Below, one piece after another: positions 8,300 to 18,195 of a stretch of DNA of 48,328 nucleotides. The DNA is from Actinomycetes bacterium. Its GTDB lineage: Bacteria; Actinomycetota; Actinomycetes; Actinomycetales; Cellulomonadaceae. A program made the translations under genes and the position numbers. The number at the start of each line of letters is the position of its first letter. Positions within the stretch are counted from its first letter, which is position 1. The stretch covers positions 1 through 48,328 of the forward strand of contig JAJYSG010000009.1 in NCBI GenBank assembly GCA_021793675.1. The letters are read 5' to 3'. Below the pieces are notes generated by a model, which was not told where the DNA came from, searched no databases, and saw only the letters and a list, made by a program, of their open reading frames with translations.

Positions 8300-9444
8300 C
8301 CGCCCAGCACGTGGTGCCGCCGTCGGAGGGTCGCACGGCGATGCTCGTCGCCGAGCGGGAGATCGGCGCGCAGCTGCGCAGCAAGTCGTTCATCATCTCG
8401 GCGGTGGTGCTCCTGCTCTTCGTGCTCGGCGGCATCATCGCCGGGTCCGTGCTCTCGAAGCACCACAGCGGCACCCCGACCGGCTCCGGGGCCAGCGCCC
8501 CGGCGTCGCTCATGCCCGTCGCGGTCGTCGACTCGCTGCGCCCGACGCTGCCGGCGCTGCCGGACGTGCGCGTGGTGCCGGTGTCCGACGAGGCCGCCGC
8601 CCGGGCGGACGTCCGTTCCGGCCAGGTGCGGGCCGCGCTCGTGCCGGACTCCGGTCCCGCCGGGGTGCGGGTCGTCGTGAAGGACGGCGCGCCGAGCTCG
8701 CTCGTCGCCGACCTGACGGTCGCGCCGGCCGTGGAGGTGCTCAACCCCGCCACCGCCAACGACGGCGTGCGCTACATCGTCACGTTCGGCTTCGGCCTGG
8801 TGTTCATGATGGCCGCGATGACCTTCGGCGCGACGATCGCGCAGAACACCGTCATCGAGAAGCAGACCCGCGTCGTGGAGATCCTGCTGTCGGCGGCCTC
8901 GCCGCGCTCGCTGCTCGGCGGCAAGATCCTCGGCAACAGCGCGCTCGCCCTGGCCGAGACGGCGGCGATCGCGGCCGTGGCGGTGCTCGGGCTCGTCGTG
9001 ACGGGGCAGGACGGTGTGCTGTCGCTCGTCGGGGCGCCCATGGCGTGGTTCGTGGTGTTCTTCGCCGTCGGGTTCGTGCTGCTCGCGGCGCTGTTCGCCG
9101 CCGCGGCCTCGCTCGTCTCCCGCGTCGAGGACACCGGTCCGGTGCTGCAGCCGGTGATGATGCTCGTCGTGCTGCCCTACTTCATCGTGGTGTTCGGCAA
9201 CAACAACCAGACGCTGCTGCGGGTGGCCTCCTACGTGCCGTTCTGCGCCCCCGTGGCGATGCCGGCGCGGATGTTCCTCGGCGACGCCGCGTGGTGGGAG
9301 CCGCTGGTGTCCCTCGTCGTGCTGGGCGCGTCGACGTACGCCGTCGTGGCGCTCGCGGCGCTGGTCTACCAGCGGTCGGTGCTGCGGATGGGCACGCGGG
9401 TGCGGCTGCGCGAGGTGCTGGGCCGGGCCCGCGTGGCCGGCTGA
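8296..9444 (+). CDS. ABC-2 type permease, NatB/YhaP type
   Basis: A 382-residue permease with one N-terminal membrane helix (about residues 31-51, SFIISAVVLLLFVLGGIIAG) and a large extracytoplasmic domain (about residues 52-155). Five more helices in the C-terminal half begin near YIVTFGFGLVFMMAAMTFGA. The motif NTVIEKQTRVVEILLSAASP after the second helix is diagnostic of the family. Start ATG 8296 overlaps the ATPase stop. The substrate is unknown; relatives export sodium or antimicrobial compounds. The adjacent two-component system may control expression. Confidence 0.92.
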   Translation: MTAQHVVPPSEGRTAMLVAEREIGAQLRSKSFIISAVVLLLFVLGGIIAGSVLSKHHSGTPTGSGASAPASLMPVAVVDSLRPTLPALPDVRVVPVSDEAAARADVRSGQVRAALVPDSGPAGVRVVVKDGAPSSLVADLTVAPAVEVLNPATANDGVRYIVTFGFGLVFMMAAMTFGATIAQNTVIEKQTRVVEILLSAASPRSLLGGKILGNSALALAETAAIAAVAVLGLVVTGQDGVLSLVGAPMAWFVVFFAVGFVLLAALFAAAASLVSRVEDTGPVLQPVMMLVVLPYFIVVFGNNNQTLLRVASYVPFCAPVAMPARMFLGDAAWWEPLVSLVVLGASTYAVVALAALVYQRSVLRMGTRVRLREVLGRARVAG

Positions 9445-9453
9445 CGCGGCGCC

Positions 9454-9491
9454 GGCGGCCACGGACGTCGGTGCTGCGCGCCGTGGCCGCC
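9454..9491 (+). terminator. Hairpin terminator after the ABC exporter operon
   Basis: An 11-bp stem (9454-9464 with 9481-9491, GGCGGCCACGG and its complement) with a 16-base loop, placed between the permease stop and the hisS promoter. Confidence 0.6.
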
Positions 9492-9494
9492 CGG

Positions 9495-9500
9495 TAGCCT
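9495..9500 (+). promoter_or_regulatory. -10 box of a leaderless hisS promoter
   Basis: TAGCCT with exactly 8 bases to GTG 9509, the same geometry as at rsmA. This decides the hisS start codon over an in-frame TTG at 9500. Confidence 0.65.
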
Positions 9501-9508
9501 TGCCTGCC

Positions 9509-10752
9509 GTGGCGCAGAAGGTGGTTCCCGCACGTGGCATGCGCGACGTCCTGCCCGGGGAGAAGCAGACCCGGGAGCGCGTGCTGACCCAGCTGCGCGC
9601 GACGTACCGCCGCTTCGGCTTCGCGGAGATCGAGACGCCGGCCATCGAGCCGCTGTCCCGGCTGCGCTCGAACCAGGGCGGCGAGAACGAGTCGATGCTG
9701 TTCGAGATCCTCCGGCGTGGCCTGGCGCCCGACGAGCCGGTGCTGCCCGCCGAGGCGGCGGACCTGGCCCTGCGCTACGACCTCACCGTGCCGCTCACCA
9801 GGTACTACGCGTCGCACCAGGCCGAGCTGCCCGACGTGTTCCGCGCGCTGCAGACGGGCTCCGTGTGGCGTGCCGAGCGGCCGCAGAAGGGCCGGTTCCG
9901 GCAGTTCACGCAGGTGGACATCGACATCCTCGGCGAGCCGGGGATCCTCGCCGAGGTGGACCTGCTCGTCGCGACCCTCACCGCGTTCGCCGACCTCGGC
10001 ATGGCCGACGACGTCACGCTGCTCGTCAACGACCGGCGGACCCTCGCCGACCTGCTGGGCGCGGCCGGGTTCGCGGGGGACACGGTGCCCGACGCGCTCA
10101 TCGCGCTGGACAAGCTCGACAAGATCGGGCCGGACGGCGTGGCCGCCGAGCTCATGGCGTTGGGCGCCCCGGACGGGGTGCGTGCGGTGCTCGACACCGT
10201 CCTGGCGGTGCGTGACGACGCGGAGGCGGCGCTGGCGGCGGGCACCCTGACGCTGCCGGGTCTCGGTGCCGTGTCGCTGTACGACCTGCCGGCGATCGTC
10301 GCCGCGGTGCGCGCGGTGCTCCCGGACGCCCGTGTCACGCTCGACCCGTCGCTGGTGCGCGGCATGGGCTACTACACCGGCCCCATCTTCGAGGTGAAGC
10401 ACGCCAAGGTCGGCTCGTCGGTCGCGGGCGGCGGCCGGTACGACGGCGTGGTCGGCAAGTGGCTGGGCCGGGACGTGCCGGCGGCCGGCTTCTCCATCGG
10501 CTTCGAGCGGATCATCGACCTCGTCGCGCCGGAGCCGCCGGCCGGGCAGCGCGTGGCGCTGCTGTACCCGGAGGGTGCCGACATCCCCGCGCTGCTCGGC
10601 GCGCGGGCCCGCCTGCAGGCCGACGGTGCCGACGTGACGCTCGTGCGGACGCCGCGCAAGCCGTCCGCGAGCTTCTTCGCCGGGCTCGTCGAGCAGGGAC
10701 TGACGCACGTGGCCGACTTCCCGCAGGCCCGCGTGCGTCCCCTCGGCGGCTG

Positions 10753-10753
<1 letters not shown>
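9509..10753 (+). CDS. hisS: Histidyl-tRNA synthetase
   Basis: Class II aminoacyl-tRNA synthetase charging tRNA-His. The 414-residue protein begins MAQKVVPARGMRDVLPGE. Class II motif 1 is in the RRFGFAEIETPAIEPLS region, motif 2 is in VFRALQTGSVWRAERPQKGRFRQFTQVDID, and the HisRS-specific motifs are GMGYYTGPIFEV and SVAGGGRYDGVVGK. Motif 3 is AAGFSIGFERI. The anticodon-binding domain is at the C-terminus. The start is GTG 9509, without a Shine-Dalgarno but with a -10 box eight bases before it. The stop shares one base with the next start (TGATG). Confidence 0.96.
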
Positions 10754-12612
<1,859 letters not shown>

Positions 12613-12744
12613 GCCGCTGCCTGGCCAGCTCGCGCCGGGACGGCTGAGAACCGGCTGTGATCTGCGTTTCGGCTACTGACACCGTGTCGTAAACATTCCG
12701 TTTCGTGCGTTGCGCCGCCCCCCGGGCCGACGCACGCTGGCTCC

Positions 12745-13368
12745 GTGGCAGCCGATCGAGACCCCCTGCGGGCCGTGGTCCAGTACCGGATGGAGCGCCT
12801 CCTGGCCGAGGACGGCGCGACCGCGGCGGACCAGCCGCCCGGTGACGGCGACCCGCGCCAGGTGGCGGGCCGCATGGAGCGCCGCGGCACCTGGGCCGAC
12901 GAGGTGGTCGACCGGGCGATCGCCCGCGGCGACTTCGACCACCTGGCGCTGGCCGGCAAGCCGATCCCCGGCCTGACCCGGCACGACCCCGACTGGTGGC
13001 TCAAGGCGTACCTCGAGCGCGAGCACATCACGGGCATCGGCCCGGAGGTGTTCCTGCTGCGGCGCGACGGCGCGGAGCTGGACCGGCGCATCGACGAGGA
13101 GCACACCGAGGCCGGGGTGCGCGAGCTGGTCGACGAGTTCAACGTCCGCGTGCTGGCGGCTCGCCGGCAGCTACGCGGCGGGCCACCGGTGGTGACGAGC
13201 ACGCGCGACCCGGACGCCGAGGTGGCGCGCTGGCGCGCCCGGCGGCAGGCGGCCGCGGCGGTCGACGCACCCGCTGCGCGCCCCCAGCGGTCGGCATCGT
13301 GGTACCGCGGGCAGTTCCTCAGCCGGCGGCGAGCGTCGTCGCCAGCGGAACCGTCGGACGGCCGATGA
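12745..13368 (+). CDS. DnaJ-C28-like (DUF1992) protein
   Basis: A 207-residue cytosolic protein. The conserved DUF1992 core is visible as GRMERRGTWADEVVDRAIARGD, then DHLALAGKPIPGL and DPDWWLKAYLEREHI. This resembles the region downstream of the J domain in DNAJC28; no J domain is present here. It is probably helical, with a basic C-terminal tail. Molecular function is unknown. The start is GTG 12745, without a Shine-Dalgarno. Upstream, 12613-12744 contains a GACAC-C-GTGTC dyad (about 12677-12687) that could bind a regulator. The 3' end overlaps the convergent reductase gene by 50 bases. Confidence 0.85.
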   Translation: MAADRDPLRAVVQYRMERLLAEDGATAADQPPGDGDPRQVAGRMERRGTWADEVVDRAIARGDFDHLALAGKPIPGLTRHDPDWWLKAYLEREHITGIGPEVFLLRRDGAELDRRIDEEHTEAGVRELVDEFNVRVLAARRQLRGGPPVVTSTRDPDAEVARWRARRQAAAAVDAPAARPQRSASWYRGQFLSRRRASSPAEPSDGR

Positions 13369-14170
13369 GGCGGGACAGGTCGCCGGTGACGTCGGCCAGC
13401 GCGCCGTGCGCGATCGCCGTCTCGATCCCCACGACGAAGGCCGCGACCTCCTCCGGCAGGCCGCCCGCCAGCAGCTGGGCGTGCCGCTCCTGCGGTGCCG
13501 CGTCGCGCCGGGTCACCTGGTGGCCGACGAGCTGCGACAGCGTGGCCACCAGCTCGTCGTAGTCCCAGGCGCTGTCGCCGCCGAGCTCGTAGACCTTGTG
13601 CTCGTGGCCGTGCTCCGTGAGCACCACGGCGGCGCCCTCGGCGTAGTCGGCGCGGGACGCGCTGGCGATGCGGCCGGTGCCGGTGGCGGAGACGATCTCG
13701 CCGCCCGCGCGCGCGGTCGCCAGGTCCGGCAGGTAGTTCTCGCTGTACCAGTTGTTGCGCAGGATCGTCGCCGGGATGCCGGATGCGGCGATGTACTCCT
13801 CGGTCGCCTTGTGGTCGGCGTTGACGGGCAGCGTCGAGATGTCGGCCCGGGGGCCGGAGGTGTAGACGAGGTGGCGCACACCGGCGCGCACCGCGGCGTC
13901 GACCACGGCGCGGTGCTGCTGCAGCCGCGCGCCGACCTCCGAGCCTGAGACGAAGAGGAGCTGGGTCGCACCGGCGAACGCGTCGTCCAGCGTGGCGGGG
14001 TCGTCGTAGTCGGCCCGGCGCACCGCCACCCCGAGCGCCGCGAGATCGCCGAGGGTGTCGACGCGGCGTCCCGTAGCCACCAGCTCTGCCGGCGCGACGC
14101 CGCGCGCGAGCAGGGCTTCCAGGGCAAGGCGTCCCACGTGCCCGGTGGCTCCGGTGACAACGGTGGTCAT
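13319..14170 (-). CDS. NmrA-like NAD(P)H:quinone oxidoreductase, QOR2/YtfG type
   Basis: A 283-residue atypical short-chain reductase. The Rossmann motif TGATGHVGRLALEALL opens the protein after MTTVV, followed by RADYDDPATLDDAFAGATQLLFVSG and a HLVYTSGPRAD segment as in QOR2 and NmrA-like proteins. These enzymes reduce quinones with NAD(P)H or sense the NADP ratio. Start ATG 14170 has AGAGG seven bases upstream. It is divergent from nothing and convergent with the DUF1992 gene, sharing 50 bp at the 3' ends. The 187-base gap to the MFS gene (14171-14357) holds its control region; I identified no operator there. Confidence 0.88.
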   Translation of the reverse strand: MTTVVTGATGHVGRLALEALLARGVAPAELVATGRRVDTLGDLAALGVAVRRADYDDPATLDDAFAGATQLLFVSGSEVGARLQQHRAVVDAAVRAGVRHLVYTSGPRADISTLPVNADHKATEEYIAASGIPATILRNNWYSENYLPDLATARAGGEIVSATGTGRIASASRADYAEGAAVVLTEHGHEHKVYELGGDSAWDYDELVATLSQLVGHQVTRRDAAPQERHAQLLAGGLPEEVAAFVVGIETAIAHGALADVTGDLSRLIGRPTVPLATTLAAG

Positions 14171-14357
14171 GGGTGGTCCTCTCGACGACGGGGTGTCGTC
14201 AGGCCCCAACTCCGCCGGCGCCCCGCGACTTCCCACCACCGCCCCACCCGACGGGAACGGGCACCCCCCGACGCGCCGACAGGTACGTCGCGTCCATCTC
14301 GGTGGGCCTGGGCCCGGGCGGCGGTGAGCGGGCCGGGCGGGGCGAGGGTGGACGACG

Positions 14358-15581
14358 TCAGACGGCGGGAGAAGCGGCGGCGGCGGCCGCGCGGTGGCGG
14401 CCCAGGGCCCCGATGGCCACCGTGTGCGCCACGGCCATCGCGACGAGAGCCACGGCGACGACGAGCAGCGGCAGCCGCCAGCCGGCGCTCGCGGTGTGGA
14501 TCGCACCGATCACGGACGGCGCGACGCCCGCCAGCACGTAGCCGGCCGTCTGCACCACGGCCGACATCCGGCCCGCGGCCGACGGGGAGCCTGCCACCGT
14601 GGACACCACCGAGAAGATGACGACGTAGTTGGCGGCCTGGGCCACGCCGCCGAGCGACGCCCACACGGACCAGCCGGCCGGCGCCAGCAGCAGCCCTACC
14701 GGCAGCGCGAGCCAGACCAGGCCGATGACCACCGTGAGCGCGTGCGGCCGCAGCCGCCTCATGGCCAGCGGCGCCAGCACGCCGCCCAGGATGCCGAAGC
14801 CCTGGAAGAGCGCGGCCGCGGCGCCCGCACCGGTGCGGGACAGGCCGGCCTCGTCGTGCAGCAGGGTGGGCAGCCACGCCGACAGCGCGTAGTACGACGC
14901 GGACTGGAACGCGAACGTCACGACGAGCAGCCAGGTGAGGGGCCGGCGCATCACCGGTGGCCGCACGGCGGGCTCGTCGTGCGTGGTGACGCGCTCGCCG
15001 GGCGCGGCGCGGCCCCGCAGTCCGTACGCCCGCCACCAGGCCGCGAGGCCGACGAGCACGACGACCGACCAGGACACCAGCGCCCACCGCCAGCCGACCG
15101 CGGCCGCCAGCGGTGCCATCCCGATCGTGGTGATCACCGCGCCGCCGTTCATCGCGGCCGTGGTCGCGCCCATGACGCCGCTGACGCCGGACGCGAAGTC
15201 GCGCGCGACGACGACCGGCACGGCGACGTTCCCCACGGTGATCGCCGCCCCGATGAGCACCGTGCCGACCAGGGCGGTGCCGAACCCGCCGGTGGAGCGC
15301 AGCACGGTCCCGGCGAGGACGCCGACGAGCGTCACGGTGCCGGCGATCGCGGTGCCGGCGCGGTTGACGAGCGCCGCGGCGAGCGGCGTCACCAGCGCGT
15401 AGCAGAGCACAGGCAGCCCGGTGAGCAGCCCCGCGGACGCCGCCGTGAGGTGCAGGTCGGCGCTCACGGACCCGATCACCGGGGCCATGGCCGCGATGGG
15501 GCCGCGCAGGTTCAGTGCGTAGAGCAGCAGGGCCGTCAGGAGCAGGCCACGGCGTGCGTCACGCGTCGCAGGCGCCCTCAC
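14358..15581 (-). CDS. MFS transporter, CynX/NimT-like
   Basis: A 407-residue transporter with about twelve hydrophobic helices. It opens VRAPATRDARRGLLLTALLL and continues LNLRGPIAAMAPVIGSVSADLHLTAA, a signature of the cyanate/2-nitroimidazole (CynX) MFS branch. A cytoplasmic loop between helices 6 and 7 (YGLRGRAAPGERVTTHDEPA) divides the two halves. Start GTG 15581 overlaps the marR stop (GTGA), so regulator and transporter are coupled, suggesting that the MarR protein controls this exporter. The substrate is unknown. Confidence 0.9.
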   Translation of the reverse strand: MRAPATRDARRGLLLTALLLYALNLRGPIAAMAPVIGSVSADLHLTAASAGLLTGLPVLCYALVTPLAAALVNRAGTAIAGTVTLVGVLAGTVLRSTGGFGTALVGTVLIGAAITVGNVAVPVVVARDFASGVSGVMGATTAAMNGGAVITTIGMAPLAAAVGWRWALVSWSVVVLVGLAAWWRAYGLRGRAAPGERVTTHDEPAVRPPVMRRPLTWLLVVTFAFQSASYYALSAWLPTLLHDEAGLSRTGAGAAAALFQGFGILGGVLAPLAMRRLRPHALTVVIGLVWLALPVGLLLAPAGWSVWASLGGVAQAANYVVIFSVVSTVAGSPSAAGRMSAVVQTAGYVLAGVAPSVIGAIHTASAGWRLPLLVVAVALVAMAVAHTVAIGALGRHRAAAAAASPAV

Positions 15582-16087
15582 GACGCTTCGTCGAACGGCG
15601 AGACGAGCACCCGGAGCAGGTGGGCGAGCGTGGCGCGGTCCGCCTCCGGCAGGGCCCGCAGCAGACGGCGTTCCGAGGCGAGCAGGTCGGCGAGCGCCGC
15701 GTCCACCTGAGCCAGGCCGGCCGGGGTGAGCTCGACGAGCACGCCGCGACGGTCGTCGGGCGACGGCCGCCGCCGCACCAGGCCGTGCTCGACGAGCCGG
15801 TCGATGCGGTTCGTCATGGTCCCGGAGGTCACCAGGGTCTGCGTCAGCAGCGCACCCGGCGACAGCTGGTAGGGCGCTCCGGCGCGGCGCAGCGCCGAGA
15901 GCACGTCGAACGCCCACGTCTCCAGGCCGTGCCGGGCGAAGGCGCCGCGGCGGGCGAGGTCGAGGTGCCGTGCGAGCCGCGTCACCCGGGACAGCACCTC
16001 GAGGGGGCTGGTGTCCAGGTCGGGACGCTCCCGACCCCAGGCAGCGACGATGCGATCCACCTCGTCGGGCGCCACGTCGTCAGCCAC
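15578..16087 (-). CDS. MarR-family transcriptional regulator
   Basis: A 169-residue winged-helix regulator: MADDVAPDEVDRIVAAWGRE, then the helix-turn-helix region (LSPGALLTQTLVTSGTMTNRIDRLVEHGLV) and wing (RRRPSPDDRRGVLVELTPAG), followed by the dimerisation helix. MarR proteins typically repress an adjacent efflux gene until a ligand binds; the downstream MFS gene is the obvious candidate. The GTG start is six bases from a -10-like TAACCT, implying a leaderless mRNA. Confidence 0.93.
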   Translation of the reverse strand: MADDVAPDEVDRIVAAWGRERPDLDTSPLEVLSRVTRLARHLDLARRGAFARHGLETWAFDVLSALRRAGAPYQLSPGALLTQTLVTSGTMTNRIDRLVEHGLVRRRPSPDDRRGVLVELTPAGLAQVDAALADLLASERRLLRALPEADRATLAHLLRVLVSPFDEAS

Positions 16088-16093
16088 GGCTGC

Positions 16094-16099
16094 AGGTTA
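16094..16099 (-). promoter_or_regulatory. -10 box of marR, overlapping the tetR stop codon
   Basis: On the minus strand TAACCT lies six bases before the marR GTG. Its first three bases are the TAA stop of the upstream tetR gene, so the marR promoter is built into the end of tetR. Confidence 0.5.
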
Positions 16100-16765
16100 C
16101 TCGACGTCGAGAGACTGCTGGGGGGACGGGTCGGTGCGGGGCTTGGTGAGCGTGGGTCGGCGCTCGAGGCCCTTGAGCCCGTTCCACGCGAGGTTGACCA
16201 GGTGCGCGGCGACGTCCTGCTTCTTCGGGCTCTTCGCGTCGAGCCACCACTGACCGGTGAGGGCCACCATCCCGACGAGCATCTGCGCGTACATCGGTGC
16301 GGTGCGCGGGTCGAGCCCGGTGCGCTTGAACTGGTCGGCCAGCAGGTGTTCCACCTGCGTGGCGATGTCGCCGATGAGGCTGGAGAACGTCCCGGTGGCC
16401 TGCGCGACCGGGGAGTCCCGAACGAGGATGCGGAACCCGTCCTCGGAGCGCTCGACGTAGTCGAGCAGCGCGAGCGCGGTGCGCTCGACGAGCGCCTTGG
16501 GGTGCCCGCCGCCCTCGAGGGCGCCGGTCAGCGCGGCGAGCAACGCCTGCATCTCACGGTCGACGACGACGGCGTAGATGCCTTCCTTGCCACCGAAGTG
16601 CTGGTAGACCACGGGCTTGGAGACCTCGGCGCGGGCGGCGATCTCTTCGATGCTGGTGTTGTCGAAGCCCTTCTCGGCGAAGAGCGTGCGCGAGACGTCG
16701 AGGAGCTGTGCGCGGCGCTGCGTGCCCGTCATGCGGCGAGCGGTCCGCCGCGGGTCGGTGGCCAC
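16097..16765 (-). CDS. TetR-family transcriptional regulator
   Basis: A 222-residue regulator. The N-terminal helix-turn-helix is textbook: RRAQLLDVSRTLFAEKGFDN, TSIEEIAARAEVSKPVVYQHF and GGKEGIYAVVVD. The C-terminal ligand domain has the GQWWLD segment common to a conserved actinobacterial TetR branch encoded near glmU and mfd. Start GTG 16765 is preceded on its strand by CACAAT six bases upstream, a probable -10 element of a leaderless message. The next start downstream (marR) is 9 bases beyond the stop. Confidence 0.93.
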   Translation of the reverse strand: MATDPRRTARRMTGTQRRAQLLDVSRTLFAEKGFDNTSIEEIAARAEVSKPVVYQHFGGKEGIYAVVVDREMQALLAALTGALEGGGHPKALVERTALALLDYVERSEDGFRILVRDSPVAQATGTFSSLIGDIATQVEHLLADQFKRTGLDPRTAPMYAQMLVGMVALTGQWWLDAKSPKKQDVAAHLVNLAWNGLKGLERRPTLTKPRTDPSPQQSLDVE

Positions 16766-16869
16766 GTGCGCATTGTGCCGGACGCACTGCCCGCCATGCG
16801 GGACCCTGGGGTGCATCGGCCCTGGCAGACTTGTCGCCGCGGCCCGTGCGTCCCCGCGCCGACGGCCGA

Positions 16870-16941
16870 TCCGCCCTGGTGTAACGGCAGCACTCAGGCC
16901 TTTGGAGCCTTGGGGTCCAGGTTCGAATCCTGGGGGCGGAG
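16870..16941 (+). tRNA. tRNA-Gln (anticodon TTG)
   Basis: The acceptor stem TCCGCCC/GGGCGGA pairs perfectly. The D stem is GTGT/GCAC, the anticodon loop is CTTTGGA with anticodon TTG, the T arm is CCAGG-TTCGAAT-CCTGG, and the discriminator base is G. CCA is not encoded. From memory, a tRNA-Gln commonly precedes glmU in Actinobacteria; here the two are separated by about 15.5 kb. Confidence 0.97.
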
Positions 16942-18195
16942 CGCGGGCCGGGCGCCGCGCAGGCGGCGCACGGCGCGCGCCGGCAGCGCCGGCAGCGGCC
17001 GCGCGAACCAGTCCACGAGCACCGCGGCCACGTCGGGAGCGTCCGCCGGGATGTCCTCGTGCGCGGTGCCGCGGTACACGCTGCGGGGATCGCGCACCGC
17101 CTCCTGGGGGAAGAGCGCGATGGGGGCTTGCGGCTCGTCCACGGGCCGCTCGGAGGGTGCGACGCCCAGGCGTTCGGCGAGCAGCGAGAGCAGCGGCCTC
17201 GGGCGGGCGACCAGCAGGTGCGCGGTCGGGGTGGCGCGGGGGTTGAGCTCCAGCAGGCTGGCGGTGCCGTCCGGCAGCAGCAGGAAGTCCAGCCCGCACA
17301 CGCCCGAGAGGCCGAACGCCTCGACCGCCGCAGCCGCCGCAGCGGCGATCCCCGGGTGCTCGAGCGGCTCGACGACGGTGGCCGGTCCGGTGTCGCCGCC
17401 GCTGGTGCGGACCACGCGCAACGTCACGGCCCCGAGCACCTCGCCGTGCCAGCATGCGACGGTCGTGGTGGCGGGCGTGCCGGCGACGAAGCCCTGCGCG
17501 GTGATGGCCCGGGGCTGCCGGGTGAACGCCGGCCGGATGAGGTTCGGGTCGTCGTCCCGAAGCAGGCCGCCGACGGCCCGTCCCAGCCGTTCCGGCTGTC
17601 GCAGCCGCCGGTAGGCCTCGAGCGCAGTCCGCTCGTCGTCCACCATGACGACGCCGCGACCGCCCGAGCTGCCGTCGGCCTTGAGCATGGCGGGCAGGCC
17701 CACGTGCGCCAGGGCCGCGGGCAGGTCCTCCGGGCCGCGCACCGCGACCGTGGGGGGCGCCGGCAACGCCCGCGCGGCGGCCACCGCGGCCAGCGCGGCG
17801 CGCTCCCGGCGGCGGCCGAAGGTGCCGGGGTCGCCGAGCGATCGCTCGATCGTCCGCACCGCGTCGGGGGCGAGCCCGGGGTCGGCGTGGGCGGCGACCA
17901 GTGCCTCCAGCGCGAGGTCGTCGACGGGCAGCAGGAGGTCGAACGCGTGGCGGTTGAGCGCACGCACGGTCGCGTGCCGGGGCCGTGCCGCGGAGTAGTG
18001 GCCGAGCGTCCGCACCCAGGTCAGGGTGCCGGCGGGGTGCCCGGGCGGCGCGAGCAGTGCCACCTCGAAGCCCGCCGCGTGCGCGGCATGCGCGAGGTGC
18101 ACCGTCTGCAGCCAGCGGTGCGCCGCGACGAGGAGCAGCCGGGGGCGCCCGGAGGCGGCGGTGGGGCGTCGGACCGGGTCGGGGTGCGTGCTCAC
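16894..18195 (-). CDS. ATP-grasp domain protein ending inside tRNA-Gln (antisense)
   Basis: A 433-residue protein of the carboxylate-amine ligase superfamily. The ATP-binding region includes LPAMLKADGSSGGRGVVMVDD (lysine plus glycine-rich loop), and the metal-binding end is GVCGLDFLLLPDGTASLLELNPRATPTAHL. An N-terminal domain (LLLVAAHRWLQTVHLAHAAHAAGFEV) resembles a pre-ATP-grasp fold. These enzymes join a carboxylate to an amine or thiol via an acylphosphate; the substrates are unknown. Start GTG 18195 overlaps the FAD gene stop (GTGA). The last 16 residues are encoded by the antisense strand of tRNA-Gln, an odd 3' end suggesting the original terminus was replaced. Confidence 0.85.
   Translation of the reverse strand: MSTHPDPVRRPTAASGRPRLLLVAAHRWLQTVHLAHAAHAAGFEVALLAPPGHPAGTLTWVRTLGHYSAARPRHATVRALNRHAFDLLLPVDDLALEALVAAHADPGLAPDAVRTIERSLGDPGTFGRRRERAALAAVAAARALPAPPTVAVRGPEDLPAALAHVGLPAMLKADGSSGGRGVVMVDDERTALEAYRRLRQPERLGRAVGGLLRDDDPNLIRPAFTRQPRAITAQGFVAGTPATTTVACWHGEVLGAVTLRVVRTSGGDTGPATVVEPLEHPGIAAAAAAAVEAFGLSGVCGLDFLLLPDGTASLLELNPRATPTAHLLVARPRPLLSLLAERLGVAPSERPVDEPQAPIALFPQEAVRDPRSVYRGTAHEDIPADAPDVAAVLVDWFARPLPALPARAVRRLRGARPALRPQDSNLDPKAPKA

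Noticed and set aside
9500..9508. TTG at 9500 as the hisS start
   Set aside because: It lies on the -10 box TAGCCT; GTG 9509 gives the family N-terminus MAQKVVPARGMRD and fits a leaderless message.
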